Part shown: positions 51,386 to 60,643 of the stretch, in pieces
Layout: every line of letters begins with the position of its first letter
Numbering within the stretch: the first letter of the stretch is position 1
NCBI RefSeq assembly: GCF_001730525.1
Contig: NZ_MDFN01000001.1
Span: 124,001-188,000, forward strand
Origin: Arcticibacter eurypsychrophilus
GTDB taxonomy: Bacteria > Bacteroidota > Bacteroidia > Sphingobacteriales > Sphingobacteriaceae
Direction of reading: 5' to 3'
Length of the DNA stretch: 64,000 bases
The notes under the pieces: model-generated
What the model saw: only the letters and a program-made list of their open reading frames with translations
Databases searched by the model: none
Told to the model about the DNA's origin: nothing
Program-made: the position numbers and the translations under genes

Positions 51386-53665
51386 TTATTTGTTATCAGC
51401 TTGCGATAAAGAGAATGGTTTGTCAGCTATAGCTAGCCCCTTCTCTTTTGCCGGATCACTTCCCATATCAAATTTAAGAGTGCCGCCATTGGTGATATCT
51501 GAATGTCTGAAATAATTAGCTGTGTAATTTTTACCATTCAATGTAGCAGATTGAATGTACACGTTTTTGTCATTATTATTAGTGGCCTCAATAATGAATT
51601 TCTTCCCGTTTTCCAAAGTAATGGTTGCCTTTTTGAAAACAGGACTTCCTATTACGTATTGATCAGTACCCGGACAAACGCTATAAAAGCCTAATGCACT
51701 TAGCACATACCAGGAAGATGTTTGTCCCTGATCTTCATCACCAGGATAACCATTTTCCGTAGAATTATATAAGCGGCTCATCACCTGACGGATATGATAT
51801 TGTGTCTTCCAAGGTTCTCCGGCATAATTGTACAGGTAAATCATATGCTGAATAGGCTGATTTCCATGTGCATACTGTCCCATATTTGCCATGACCATTT
51901 CCGTCATTTCATGGATCATTCCTCCATAAGTACCGACGTTTACTTTATTAGGTTCAGAAAAAACAGAATCAAGTTTTTTGATAAAATTCTTTTCTCCACC
52001 CATTAGATTGCTGAGTCCTTGAATATCATGAAATACAGACCATTGCCAGTGCCATGCGTTGCCTTCTGTATAAGGGCCTCCCCATTCTATTGGGTCAAAG
52101 TTAGGTTTCCATTCCCCTTTACGATTTTTCCCTCTCATAAATCCGCTTGATGGGTCGTACACATTCTTGTAATTATACATTTGTCTGGCAAAGATATTTT
52201 CATAAAAAGGTTTATCAGTTGCTTTAGCAAGCTCATAACCACAGAAGTCATCATAGGCATACTCAAGCGTCTTAGCGGTTCCTTCGCCATATTCAGGATA
52301 AGGAACATAACCTAACTCATAGTATTCTTTCCAGCCATGACGACCATTAGCTGGTCCCCATGGCCCTTTGTTGGTTGCTTCATGTAAATAAGCATCCAAG
52401 GCCTTTTCAGGATCAAATGTGCGAATTCCCTTCACCCATGCATCAGTAAGAAGGGAAATAGCATGATTACCGATCATACTTCCACCCTCTCCGGGGAAAG
52501 ACCAGGAAGGAAGCCATCCACATTGCTCCTTAGCCTCCAGCATGGCTTGCATGTATCTGCCTTGCATGGTTGGTTGTAAGATCGTGTTTAAGGGGAACTG
52601 AGCTCTGAAGGTATCCCAAAAGCCAGTATCGGTATACATAAAGCCGGAATGAACTTTTGCATCATAGGGGCTATAGTAATAGGGCTTACCATCTTGACCA
52701 TACTCATAAAACTGTCTGGAAAACAGACTTGCACGGAAAAGACAGGAATAGAATGTAGCTTTTTCTTCCTCTGTTCCGCCCTCAACCAAGACTTTTCCTA
52801 AATGTTGATTCCAAATTTTAGCTGCTGCAGCTTTAGTATCCTCGAGTGTTTTAAATTTACGAAGTTCAAGGTTAAGCGTCCGTTCCGCTTGTTCAAAACT
52901 GAAGTAGGAAGAAACCACTTTTACCTGGACATTTTCTCCAGAATTAAATTCAATATAAGCGCCTGCACCATCTCCTTCTTTAGTTAATGATCCTGCAGTT
53001 ATGGTATTTTCCCTATTTTCCCAGGTTCCATAAGATTTGAAAGGTTTATCGAATTCTGCAACAAAATAGTTTCTAAAACCTTCTGGTACATAATGACCGT
53101 TGTTTACGTAGCCAATAATTTTTCTTTCTTTAGGAAAGATCTTGACCATACTCATTTTAGTATAGCCGTCCAGAACCAGATAACTTGGGGCTCCTTTTGG
53201 AAAAGAAAATCGCAAATGTGCCCCTCTTTCTGTGGGTGCAATTTCCGCATTAATGCCATTATCAAGCTTTACCTGGTAATAATTAGGTTTTGCTGTCTCA
53301 TTGGAATGATTAAATCCTGTAGCTCTATCCTCTTCATTTACTTTTAATACGCCTGTAACTGGCATGAAAGAAAAAACAGCATAATCATTACTCCAGGAAC
53401 TGCACTGATGGGCCTGCTGAAATCCCCTGATCGTCTTTTTTTCATATTGATATTTCCAACCATCACCATTTCTGCCTGTTTGTGGTGTCCATGTATTCAT
53501 TCCATTTGGCAAAGCCGTCGTTGGGTAGGTATTTCCTCGTGTTAGCTCATGTTTTGAATTGGTACCTTGAAGTGTGTTTACATAGTGCACCAAGTCAGGC
53601 GTCTGTGCAAACAGTGGTTTTATTAAAAATAAAAGAATAATAGAGAATCTCAATTTCATAAGCAA
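51386..53665 (-). CDS. GH92-family alpha-mannosidase
   Basis: This 759-residue protein has a signal peptide ending LFAQ (about residue 21). It carries GH92 motifs: VNTLQGTNSKHELTRGNTYPTTALPNGMNTW, GFWDTFRAQFPLN, GGPYTEGNAWHWQW and the catalytic EDQGQTSSWYVLSALGFYSVCPGT. These calcium-dependent exo-enzymes remove alpha-linked mannose (often 1,2) from glycans. It is periplasmic or surface-exposed. No SusC/D pair is adjacent, so it is not in a classical polysaccharide utilisation locus. Confidence 0.93.
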   Translation of the reverse strand: MLMKLRFSIILLFLIKPLFAQTPDLVHYVNTLQGTNSKHELTRGNTYPTTALPNGMNTWTPQTGRNGDGWKYQYEKKTIRGFQQAHQCSSWSNDYAVFSFMPVTGVLKVNEEDRATGFNHSNETAKPNYYQVKLDNGINAEIAPTERGAHLRFSFPKGAPSYLVLDGYTKMSMVKIFPKERKIIGYVNNGHYVPEGFRNYFVAEFDKPFKSYGTWENRENTITAGSLTKEGDGAGAYIEFNSGENVQVKVVSSYFSFEQAERTLNLELRKFKTLEDTKAAAAKIWNQHLGKVLVEGGTEEEKATFYSCLFRASLFSRQFYEYGQDGKPYYYSPYDAKVHSGFMYTDTGFWDTFRAQFPLNTILQPTMQGRYMQAMLEAKEQCGWLPSWSFPGEGGSMIGNHAISLLTDAWVKGIRTFDPEKALDAYLHEATNKGPWGPANGRHGWKEYYELGYVPYPEYGEGTAKTLEYAYDDFCGYELAKATDKPFYENIFARQMYNYKNVYDPSSGFMRGKNRKGEWKPNFDPIEWGGPYTEGNAWHWQWSVFHDIQGLSNLMGGEKNFIKKLDSVFSEPNKVNVGTYGGMIHEMTEMVMANMGQYAHGNQPIQHMIYLYNYAGEPWKTQYHIRQVMSRLYNSTENGYPGDEDQGQTSSWYVLSALGFYSVCPGTDQYVIGSPVFKKATITLENGKKFIIEATNNNDKNVYIQSATLNGKNYTANYFRHSDITNGGTLKFDMGSDPAKEKGLAIADKPFSLSQADNK

Positions 53666-53784
53666 GTACTTTATACCGTGATTTTGGCAGTAGCATTTAT
53701 AATAGCAAATTGTCGCCTGTGGTAAATTAAAAGAACAGACAGTATTTAATGGGTTACTTTTAGGTTAAAAACAATTGTATAAAA

Positions 53785-53792
53785 CAAATATA
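53785..53792 (-). promoter_or_regulatory. -7 element upstream of GH92
   Basis: The minus strand reads TATATTTG. A start here would give GH92 a leader of over 100 nt. The -33 is not clear. Confidence 0.35.
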
Positions 53793-53935
53793 GATTATAT
53801 TAATCGATTTAGCATGATAATAAAAAATATATTACCCCAGTTTTTTTTACCTTAATAAGTGTCCTTAAAACAGCTCTACATGAATTACATCAGAACCAGA
53901 AAGCAGAATTTCCGTTTAATTTGCAGTATAAAAAC

Positions 53936-54550
53936 TTAAATGAGACGATCCTTTATGACCAGGGTTTTCGCAATCCGATCATGCCAGCATTGTTGTTTTC
54001 TATTAAAAAAACCGGCTAGGTAGCCAATTCCCAAACTTAAAATGCAAAGAAGCTTTAAGCTATTTCGATAAAAGCTTTGTTTGAGGCTCAGGGGATTTGT
54101 ATCTTCAGTCGTAACCTTAATACCCAGCCATGACTTACCAAATGTTCCCTGTCTTTTAGAAGCTTCCATAAAAACATTCATAAAAAATTTAACGATAGGA
54201 ATTACCGGCAAAAAAGATACAGATACGGCTACTCTAAGATATTGAGACTGGCTATCAGTGATTTTGATTATAGCGACAATGAGTATCAGGTAGATAAAAA
54301 GCAATAATAAATAATCGATTACAGCAGAAAGAAGCCGCATATCCATAGATGCAAAATATTGTGCATGCGCTTTTTCAAGCTTAAATCCCAGAGCATCACA
54401 TAAAACAGGAATTTCATGTGCTTCTTTATAATCACTCATTTTACTCGTTTTGACAAAAGTGTCTGGAGTGATTTGCATTCCCTTCATTTCTTCTATCGAG
54501 AAAGGGCCTTGAGGTTTACCTGATCGTACAACGAAATAGTCTTCCTCCAT
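53936..54550 (-). CDS. GYF-2/RDD fusion membrane protein
   Basis: I start at ATG 54550 (MEEDYFVVRSGKPQGPFSIEEM), 2 nt after the upstream stop; a longer frame begins inside that gene. The protein has 204 residues. The first 50 form a GYF-2 domain (YFVVRSGKPQGPFSIEEMKGMQITPDTFVKTS), which usually binds proline-rich peptides. The rest is an RDD domain with about three helices (LLLFIYLILIVAIIKI, and the conserved GKSWLGIKVT near 155). It is the last gene of the PspC operon. Confidence 0.8.
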   Translation of the reverse strand: MEEDYFVVRSGKPQGPFSIEEMKGMQITPDTFVKTSKMSDYKEAHEIPVLCDALGFKLEKAHAQYFASMDMRLLSAVIDYLLLLFIYLILIVAIIKITDSQSQYLRVAVSVSFLPVIPIVKFFMNVFMEASKRQGTFGKSWLGIKVTTEDTNPLSLKQSFYRNSLKLLCILSLGIGYLAGFFNRKQQCWHDRIAKTLVIKDRLI

Positions 54551-54551
54551 A

Positions 54552-55484
54552 TTAATACCGGTCAACATGAAATTTGGAAAATCCACCTTTCATATTAATA
54601 ATAATTTTACTCGACGCCGTATTGAAGTTAGAGGTTTGGTAAGAATCCTTACCGGTTGAATTAAACCCTTCAAAATCACTTGATGATAAACCTGAATCCG
54701 TTTTTATAGTGCATCCCGAAGATTCAGGTACAGTAATATTTATTTCTGATATTCCTGATTCAATGTTTACAACCGTATATTTATTCAAATCACCCAACTT
54801 AATATCAAAAGAGGCAACCCCACCCTGCAGTTTTAAGGTACTAATTTTGAATTTGGTTAGGTCAAATTCCGTTTTACCAGCACCTGTTTCTAAATTAATA
54901 GCCCACAATGGTTGAGTATTTAATGCCAATATTACTTGATTGGCTTTTGACTTATTCATATCCCAGTTACTCTTTCCTGTCATCTTAAAATCTACAGTTT
55001 CGGTACTATCATTGGAAGTCTTGAATAACGAATAGTTGCCATAAGTCTTTTTTACTTGCGCAGTAATTAGAGTAGAAGAACTATCTTTTAGTATAAATTT
55101 GGTGGCCCCGCCTGTAATGTTTAAAGTTGCAAGTCGGGTTCCCATTACAAAAGGCTCACTAAAAACGTTGGATTTTAGCTCATCTTCGTCCCTCTCAAAT
55201 ACATTACCTTCATCAAAAAAAGAATCACCATCTCTACCTGATGTATTTATACCTTTATAAGCGATAAAAGACAACACGATTATGGTAATCAATATAGAAA
55301 CAAAACTACCTGCCTTATTAGTTGAATAAGAAAATAACATATTTACACCAATAAGGATCAGAATAACAGGCCAGAATCTCCAAATGATAGCCCAATCAAA
55401 ACTAATCTGATCAAAGTTCTGCAATAGTAGAATTCCTCCTATAAAGAGGAGCACTATTCCCCAAATAATCCTTTCTGTCTTCAT
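54552..55484 (-). CDS. LiaF-like membrane protein
   Basis: This 310-residue protein has a four-helix N-terminal module (WGIVLLFIGGILLLQNF, RFWPVILILIGVNMLF), then an acidic linker, then a C-terminal beta-helix-like domain of about 190 residues. That domain shows repeated Ile/Val-rich strands (TLNITGGATKFIL, EINITVPESSGCTIKTDSGLS). This is the LiaI/LiaF-like layout seen in envelope-stress sensors. It lies between PspC and GYF-RDD, 9 nt and 1 nt apart. It may sense cell-wall or membrane damage (inference). Confidence 0.78.
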   Translation of the reverse strand: MKTERIIWGIVLLFIGGILLLQNFDQISFDWAIIWRFWPVILILIGVNMLFSYSTNKAGSFVSILITIIVLSFIAYKGINTSGRDGDSFFDEGNVFERDEDELKSNVFSEPFVMGTRLATLNITGGATKFILKDSSSTLITAQVKKTYGNYSLFKTSNDSTETVDFKMTGKSNWDMNKSKANQVILALNTQPLWAINLETGAGKTEFDLTKFKISTLKLQGGVASFDIKLGDLNKYTVVNIESGISEINITVPESSGCTIKTDSGLSSSDFEGFNSTGKDSYQTSNFNTASSKIIINMKGGFSKFHVDRY

Positions 55485-55493
55485 ATCAATATT

Positions 55494-56003
55494 TTATGTT
55501 AAGGGTTGATCGTCTAATGGTTCGTTAAACTTAAATTCCTCTTTTTTTACTTCTTCTACTTTCTGCTTCTTACCCGATCTGAACAGAAAAATCAACCCTA
55601 TTATGATTAAAATAACTGGCCATAATTTTCTTAATTCAAACCAATCCGGAACAAAACCGAATTCTTCAAATAAAAAGTACACCCCTAAAGCCACCAGAAC
55701 TAGTCCTGCAACAGGTGCATTTTTCGATCGCTTACCCATACTTCCAAAGGTGCGGCATGAATTAGGGTTTGCACTATAATCCCCATTTATTTTAGCTTCC
55801 GAATCGAAAGGAAATGTATAAGGTTTCGCAGGTACAACGATCCATAATATAAGATAAATCAATACTCCGGATAACCCGAGTACAATCATCAGTAAAAAGA
55901 TCAGTCTCACCCACATCACTTCAATTTCAAAGTATTCTGCTAATCCGGCAGCTACCCCCGCCAGGATTTTATTATTTTCATCTCGCTGCAGTTTCTTTTC
56001 CAT
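55494..56003 (-). CDS. PspC-domain envelope-stress protein
   Basis: This 169-residue protein begins with a PspC domain: KKLQRDENNKILAGVAAGLAEYFEIEVMWVRLIFLLM with GVAAGLAEYF as the family core. A second hydrophobic pair follows (APVAGLVLVALGVYFLF and LRKLWPVILIIIGLIFLF) before a charged tail. PspC senses inner-membrane stress in the phage-shock response. No PspA or PspF gene is in the window. It heads the operon with the LiaF-like and GYF-RDD genes. Confidence 0.88.
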   Translation of the reverse strand: MEKKLQRDENNKILAGVAAGLAEYFEIEVMWVRLIFLLMIVLGLSGVLIYLILWIVVPAKPYTFPFDSEAKINGDYSANPNSCRTFGSMGKRSKNAPVAGLVLVALGVYFLFEEFGFVPDWFELRKLWPVILIIIGLIFLFRSGKKQKVEEVKKEEFKFNEPLDDQPLT

Positions 56004-56195
56004 AATTCCGATAATTAAGCTAATTAAATGGACAATTATCTAATCATTAGAGATTTCTTTATAGACTTTGTTACACAAGATCCATATATAGCTTGTCCTG
56101 GTCTACATTGTAACGCAGCAATAAATATTTTACTAATTAGAACAGAACGCAGTTACATGACGATTAATTAAAACATCGAATCAAAGATTATGTTG

Positions 56196-56225
56196 TTGCC
56201 TTAATTAGCAAATGACATAGTTTTA
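56196..56225 (+). promoter_or_regulatory. Possible promoter of the MlaE/MlaF operon
   Basis: TTG (56196-56198) and TAGTTTTA (56218-56225) are 19 nt apart; the -7 is one base off the TAnnTTTG consensus. The leader would be about 62 nt. Confidence 0.35.
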
Positions 56226-56291
56226 AAGATTCAGAAATTTAATTAATTTAGCTATCATTATAATCATCATATAAAATATACGCAATCATAT

Positions 56292-57023
56292 ATGTTTACA
56301 GATTTCGGAAGATATATTCTTCTCCTAAAAGCAGTATTTAAACGCCCTGAGCAGTGGAAGATTTATTGGAAAAACATCAGTCACGAAATGGTATATATCG
56401 GCGTAAACTCCCTGTACCTTATTGGCATAATTTCCGTATTTGTAGGAGCCGTAATGACTTTGCAGATCGCTTTTCAGCTACAAAGTGACCTGATACCTAA
56501 AACGATTATCGGATCTGTAAACCGCGACTCTGCCATTCTGGAGCTTAGTCCTACCATCAGTGCGCTGGTACTGGCCGGAAAGATTGGCTCATCCATTTCA
56601 TCTGAAATTGGAACGATGCGTGTTACAGAGCAAATTGATGCCCTAGAAATAATGGGAATTAACGCTCCCGGGTTTCTGATCCTTCCTAAAATTATTGCAG
56701 GTGTAACCATGATTCCCTTACTAGTCATTGTATCTATCGCTTTAAATATTATAGGTGGCTATATTGGAGGAACATTTTCGGGCGCAATCACAGGAGCTGA
56801 TTATTACAGAGGCATCACCGAAGGATTTAATCCTTTTACTATTGTAGTTTCTTTAGTTAAAGCTTTCTTTTTCGGTTTTATTATTACTTCTGTATCTGCT
56901 TATCAGGGCTATTACGTGAAAGGAAGTGCATTAGAAGTAGGTCGTGCAAGTACAAGCACTGTGGTTATCAGCTGCATTTCTATTCTATGTGCTGATTATG
57001 TGATTACCGATTTATTATTATGA
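56292..57023 (+). CDS. mlaE: MlaE-family ABC permease
   Basis: This 243-residue membrane protein has the MlaE pattern: FVGAVMTLQIAFQL, APTI-like SPTISALVLAGKIGSSISSEIGTMRVTEQIDALEIMG, and the C-terminal FGFIITSVSAYQGYYVKGSALEVGRASTSTVV. It is the permease of a lipid-asymmetry transporter moving phospholipids between the membranes. It overlaps mlaF by 4 nt. A periplasmic MCE (MlaD) subunit is not found in this window. Confidence 0.93.
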   Translation: MFTDFGRYILLLKAVFKRPEQWKIYWKNISHEMVYIGVNSLYLIGIISVFVGAVMTLQIAFQLQSDLIPKTIIGSVNRDSAILELSPTISALVLAGKIGSSISSEIGTMRVTEQIDALEIMGINAPGFLILPKIIAGVTMIPLLVIVSIALNIIGGYIGGTFSGAITGADYYRGITEGFNPFTIVVSLVKAFFFGFIITSVSAYQGYYVKGSALEVGRASTSTVVISCISILCADYVITDLLL

Positions 57024-57772
57024 TTGAAATAAAGGACATCCATAAATCATTTGGAGACAATTATGTCTTAAAAGGTATATCCGGAAAATTTGAAGCGGGA
57101 ATGAATAACCTGATCATTGGTGGTTCAGGATCTGGAAAAACGACACTTTTGAAATGTATGGTTGGCTTGCACGAACCTGACGAAGGTTATGTATTGTATG
57201 ATGGACGCGACTTTACCCGCCTCACCAAAGATGAGCGGATAGATATCAGAAAGGAAATCGGCATGCTATTTCAAAACTCTGCACTTTTTGACTCAATGAC
57301 TGTACAGGAGAATGTGATGTTTGCTTTAAATATGTTTACTAAGCAGAGCAAAGAAGAGAAGTTAGAACGGGTAAATTTTTGTCTGAACAGGGTTAACCTG
57401 GAAGGAAAAAATGATTTATACCCTTCCGAATTATCAGGAGGGATGAAAAAGCGCGTTGGTATCGCACGTGCAATATCCATGCAACCTAAATATCTTTTTG
57501 TGGATGAACCCAATTCGGGACTTGATCCCCTTACTTCAATCGTTATTGACGAACTTATAGATGAAATCACGAATGAATATAACATTACTACAGTAGTTGT
57601 TACCCATGATATGAATTCAGTAATGGGGATTGGTGAAAATATATTATTTCTTGCTGAAGGGAAAAAAGAATGGGAAGGCTCTAATAAAGAGATTGCACAT
57701 ACTGACAATCAAAGGGTAAATGACTTCGTTTTCGCAAGTAAATTCGCTCAGGCAGCTAAAGAAAAACTATAA
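57020..57772 (+). CDS. mlaF: ABC transporter ATPase (MlaF-like)
   Basis: This 250-residue ATPase has the Walker A GGSGSGKTTL (34-43), the Q-loop FQNSALF, the ABC signature LSGGMKKRVGIARAI and Walker B YLFVDEPNSGLD, followed by the switch histidine in VTHDMNS. It powers the MlaE permease. Translation is coupled by a 4-nt overlap. The next gene on the same strand is 117 nt away and not an MlaD, so any MCE partner must be elsewhere. Confidence 0.93.
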   Translation: MIEIKDIHKSFGDNYVLKGISGKFEAGMNNLIIGGSGSGKTTLLKCMVGLHEPDEGYVLYDGRDFTRLTKDERIDIRKEIGMLFQNSALFDSMTVQENVMFALNMFTKQSKEEKLERVNFCLNRVNLEGKNDLYPSELSGGMKKRVGIARAISMQPKYLFVDEPNSGLDPLTSIVIDELIDEITNEYNITTVVVTHDMNSVMGIGENILFLAEGKKEWEGSNKEIAHTDNQRVNDFVFASKFAQAAKEKL

Positions 57773-57889
57773 TCTTATATACCTGAAAATCACATCTCAG
57801 ACCTGATTAAGTCCTTCCTGCATTATTTTTTTCAAGTATGCTGTCTATATTTAGTAATTTCGCAATCTTAATTACGGATATAATTGGCT

Positions 57890-58777
57890 ATGATTGCATT
57901 ACTTACACCTGAACATTGGAAAGATTACGAACTAATTGATTGCGGAGATTTCGAAAAACTCGAGAGATTCGGAAACGTGGTTCTTATCCGTCCTGAACCT
58001 CAGGCAGTATGGTCCAAGCAATTACCCCCATCAGAATGGCAAAACCTAGCGGACATTCGTTTTCAGGGACGGTCAGCTACTTCAGGCGAATGGGCAAAAA
58101 AAAACAGTAAAACACCTGATCGCTGGCACATCACTTATCGCAATAACGACATTGAAATCAAATTCCGCCTGGCATTAACTTCCTTTAAACATGTAGGAAT
58201 TTTCCCTGAACAGGCTGTTAACTGGGACTTTATATCCAATACGATTAAGGCATTCCATACATCTCAGCCCAAAGTCCTTAATCTTTTTGCTTATACAGGC
58301 GGCGCATCTCTGGTAGCGAAAGCTGCAGGCGCAGACGTCACACATGTCGATTCAATTAAACAAGTGGTAAGCTGGGCAAACGAAAACCAGGAGTTATCCG
58401 GATTAAAAGATATCCGCTGGGTGGTAGAAGACGCATTAAAATTTGTTAAAAGAGAAATTAAAAGAGGGAAAAAATATAACGGTATTATACTTGATCCTCC
58501 CGCTTATGGCCATGGACCAAATGGTGAAAAGTGGAAGTTGGAAGATCATATTCTTGAAATGATGAATGATGTCGCTAATCTTCTTGATCCCGAGGAACAC
58601 TTTATGATTTTAAATACTTACTCATTAGGGTTCTCATCCGTTATTGTAGAAAATCTTATCAAGGATTCCATTAAAAACCCTCAAAATCTGGAAACAGGTG
58701 AGCTTTATTTACAAGCAAAGACTGGAAACAAATTACCACTTGGTGTTTTTGGTAAAATTAGAAAGGTTAAGAATTAA
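57890..58777 (+). CDS. Class I SAM-dependent methyltransferase (RlmI/SAM_MT_RsmB-like)
   Basis: I start at ATG 57890 rather than TTG 57884, giving 295 residues. It has a SAM-binding region (VLNLFAYTGGASLVAKAAGADVTHVDSIKQ), and the motif ILDPPAYGHGPNGEKW, in which DPPxYG is typical of 23S rRNA cytosine-C5/guanine methyltransferases of the RlmI/K type. The N-terminal 100 residues form the small domain seen in that group. It probably methylates rRNA; the target base is unknown. Confidence 0.82.
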   Translation: MIALLTPEHWKDYELIDCGDFEKLERFGNVVLIRPEPQAVWSKQLPPSEWQNLADIRFQGRSATSGEWAKKNSKTPDRWHITYRNNDIEIKFRLALTSFKHVGIFPEQAVNWDFISNTIKAFHTSQPKVLNLFAYTGGASLVAKAAGADVTHVDSIKQVVSWANENQELSGLKDIRWVVEDALKFVKREIKRGKKYNGIILDPPAYGHGPNGEKWKLEDHILEMMNDVANLLDPEEHFMILNTYSLGFSSVIVENLIKDSIKNPQNLETGELYLQAKTGNKLPLGVFGKIRKVKN

Positions 58778-58941
58778 CGGCAAAAAAAATAAACGATTGA
58801 ATTACAAAACTTCAACGCTTCCAAGAGTTACTGTGACCTATTTCAAGAGTTTTAGGCGCTAAAATTTCAGACTATTAGCAGATGATAACAGACCATGTTC
58901 TCAGGTCTTTGTACTCTAACTAAAGATAAAAAAAGTGTAGA

Positions 58942-58960
58942 AATGACCTACAAAGTCATT
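58942..58960. repeat. 6-bp inverted repeat upstream of the lipoprotein gene
   Basis: AATGAC (58942-58947) and GTCATT (58955-58960) flank a 7-nt spacer, 50 nt ahead of the lipoprotein ATG. Too short to be certain of function. Confidence 0.3.
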
Positions 58961-59010
58961 ATCTTAATTCTTTTGATTACTTTGGTTGAAATTTCACTTC
59001 AATTTCTATA

Positions 59011-60054
59011 ATGACTTATAAGTTCTTAACTTTCGTAATGTGTGCATCATGCATCATTTCTCTTGGGTGCAGCGAAAATAAAAGTACCGCAAATTCAAAA
59101 ACCGCACTTCATATCTCTACTAAAAACCAAACAGTGGAAGGCGAAGCTGATAGCTTAGCAGTCAGTAATACGATCGACACTTCAGACTATAATAAAAGAA
59201 ACTTACATCTGGCAAATGGAGATACTTCAGGCTACTGGCCTGTAAAGAAACAGCCTTACCCTCTTCCAGGAGCTATCTTGCCTTTCAAAAGAATTATTGC
59301 TTATTATGGAAACTTATACTCGGTAAGAATGGGTGCACTAGGCGAATATGCGCCTAAAGAAATGCTTGCTCGTCTAAACGTTGAAGTTAAAAAATGGGAG
59401 AAAGCAGACCCTGGAACTCCAGTACAACCTGCTTTACATTATATAGCCGTAGTTGCTCAAGGCGCTGCCGGAAAAGATGGTATGTATCGTACCCGGATGC
59501 CTGACAAACAAATTGATTCGGTACTCACTATCGCTAAAAAAATTAATGCAATAGTATTCCTGGATATTCAGGTCGCTTTAAGTACCGTCAAAGATGAACT
59601 TCCTTACTTTGAAAAATATCTTAAATTACCACAGGTTCATTTAGGAATAGATCCGGAATTTTCCATGAAAACTGGCGCTAAACCAGGTACCCGTATCGGC
59701 ACTTATGATGCCGCCGATATCAATTATTGCTCAGCCTATTTGGCCAAATTGGTTATCGATAACAATCTTCCTCCTAAAGTACTTACGGTTCACCGTTTTA
59801 CACGAAAAATGGTAACAAATACAGACAATATTAAACTTCATCCTGAAGTTCAAATTGTCATGCACATGGATGGATGGGGTCAGCCTGAATTGAAAAAAGG
59901 AACCTATCGCCATTGGATCTATCCTGAGCCAGTTCAATTTACAGGATTTAAGCTTTTTTATAAAAATGATCTTAAACAAGCACCTAATAAGATGATGACT
60001 CCCGAAGATCTGTTAAAACTAAAACCTCAACCGATCTACATCCAGTACCAATAA
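59011..60054 (+). CDS. Lipoprotein of unknown function
   Basis: This 347-residue protein has a lipoprotein signal with the lipobox ISLGC (Cys20). A Ser/Thr-rich spacer leads to a domain of about 260 residues: FKRIIAYYGNLYSVRMGALGEYAP, ALHYIAVVAQGAAGKDGMYRTRMPD, NAIVFLDIQVALSTVKDELP, HLGIDPEFSMK and VQIVMHMDGWGQPE. The strand-helix rhythm, with acidic ends on several strands (D in FLDIQV and IDPEF), suggests a TIM-barrel hydrolase. I do not recognise the family. It is just upstream of msrA, but the two are probably unrelated. Confidence 0.7.
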   Translation: MTYKFLTFVMCASCIISLGCSENKSTANSKTALHISTKNQTVEGEADSLAVSNTIDTSDYNKRNLHLANGDTSGYWPVKKQPYPLPGAILPFKRIIAYYGNLYSVRMGALGEYAPKEMLARLNVEVKKWEKADPGTPVQPALHYIAVVAQGAAGKDGMYRTRMPDKQIDSVLTIAKKINAIVFLDIQVALSTVKDELPYFEKYLKLPQVHLGIDPEFSMKTGAKPGTRIGTYDAADINYCSAYLAKLVIDNNLPPKVLTVHRFTRKMVTNTDNIKLHPEVQIVMHMDGWGQPELKKGTYRHWIYPEPVQFTGFKLFYKNDLKQAPNKMMTPEDLLKLKPQPIYIQYQ

Positions 60055-60093
60055 ACTCGAAAAACATTGCCATAAAATCTGCGTTATAGAATT

Positions 60094-60636
60094 ATGGCAT
60101 TAGAACAGGCAACTTTTGGAGCTGGATGTTTTTGGTGCACTGAAGCAGTGTTCCAGGGACTTAATGGCGTAACATCATCTATATCCGGATATATGGGAGG
60201 GGAGCTTCCAAATCCAAATTACAACGATATTTGCAAAGGAAATACAGGGCATGCAGAAGTAATTCAAATTGATTATAATCCGTTAATCATAACATACGAA
60301 GAATTGCTTCTGGTTTTTTTTAAAACACACTCTCTTACATCGCTGAACAAACAAGGTAACGATATAGGCACACAGTACCGATCAGTGATATTTTATCACA
60401 ATCAGGAACAAAAAAAAGTCGCTGAGTTAATGATCGATACCTTAACTAAAGAATTGGTTTATGATAAACCAATTGTAACGGAAATCGCACCCGTTTCCGA
60501 ATTTTATAAAGCGGAGGATTATCATCAGAATTTTTTTAATGACAACCCCCTAAAAGCATATTGTGTATTTGTAATCCAGCCGAAACTGTCTAAGTTTACC
60601 AAGGATTTCAAAGAAAAGCTGAAACTTGAACAGTAA
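60094..60636 (+). CDS. msrA: Peptide-methionine (S)-S-oxide reductase
   Basis: This 180-residue protein has the MsrA signature FGAGCFWCTEAVFQ, with the nucleophile Cys12. It also has GYMGGELPNPNYNDICKGNTGHAEVIQIDYN and the C-terminal part. It repairs oxidised methionine with thioredoxin as reductant, linking it to TrxB here. It lies 39 nt after the unknown lipoprotein gene, and its stop is 7 nt from the end of the convergent topoisomerase gene. Length is normal; no MsrB domain is fused. Confidence 0.96.
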   Translation: MALEQATFGAGCFWCTEAVFQGLNGVTSSISGYMGGELPNPNYNDICKGNTGHAEVIQIDYNPLIITYEELLLVFFKTHSLTSLNKQGNDIGTQYRSVIFYHNQEQKKVAELMIDTLTKELVYDKPIVTEIAPVSEFYKAEDYHQNFFNDNPLKAYCVFVIQPKLSKFTKDFKEKLKLEQ

Positions 60637-60643
60637 AATAATA

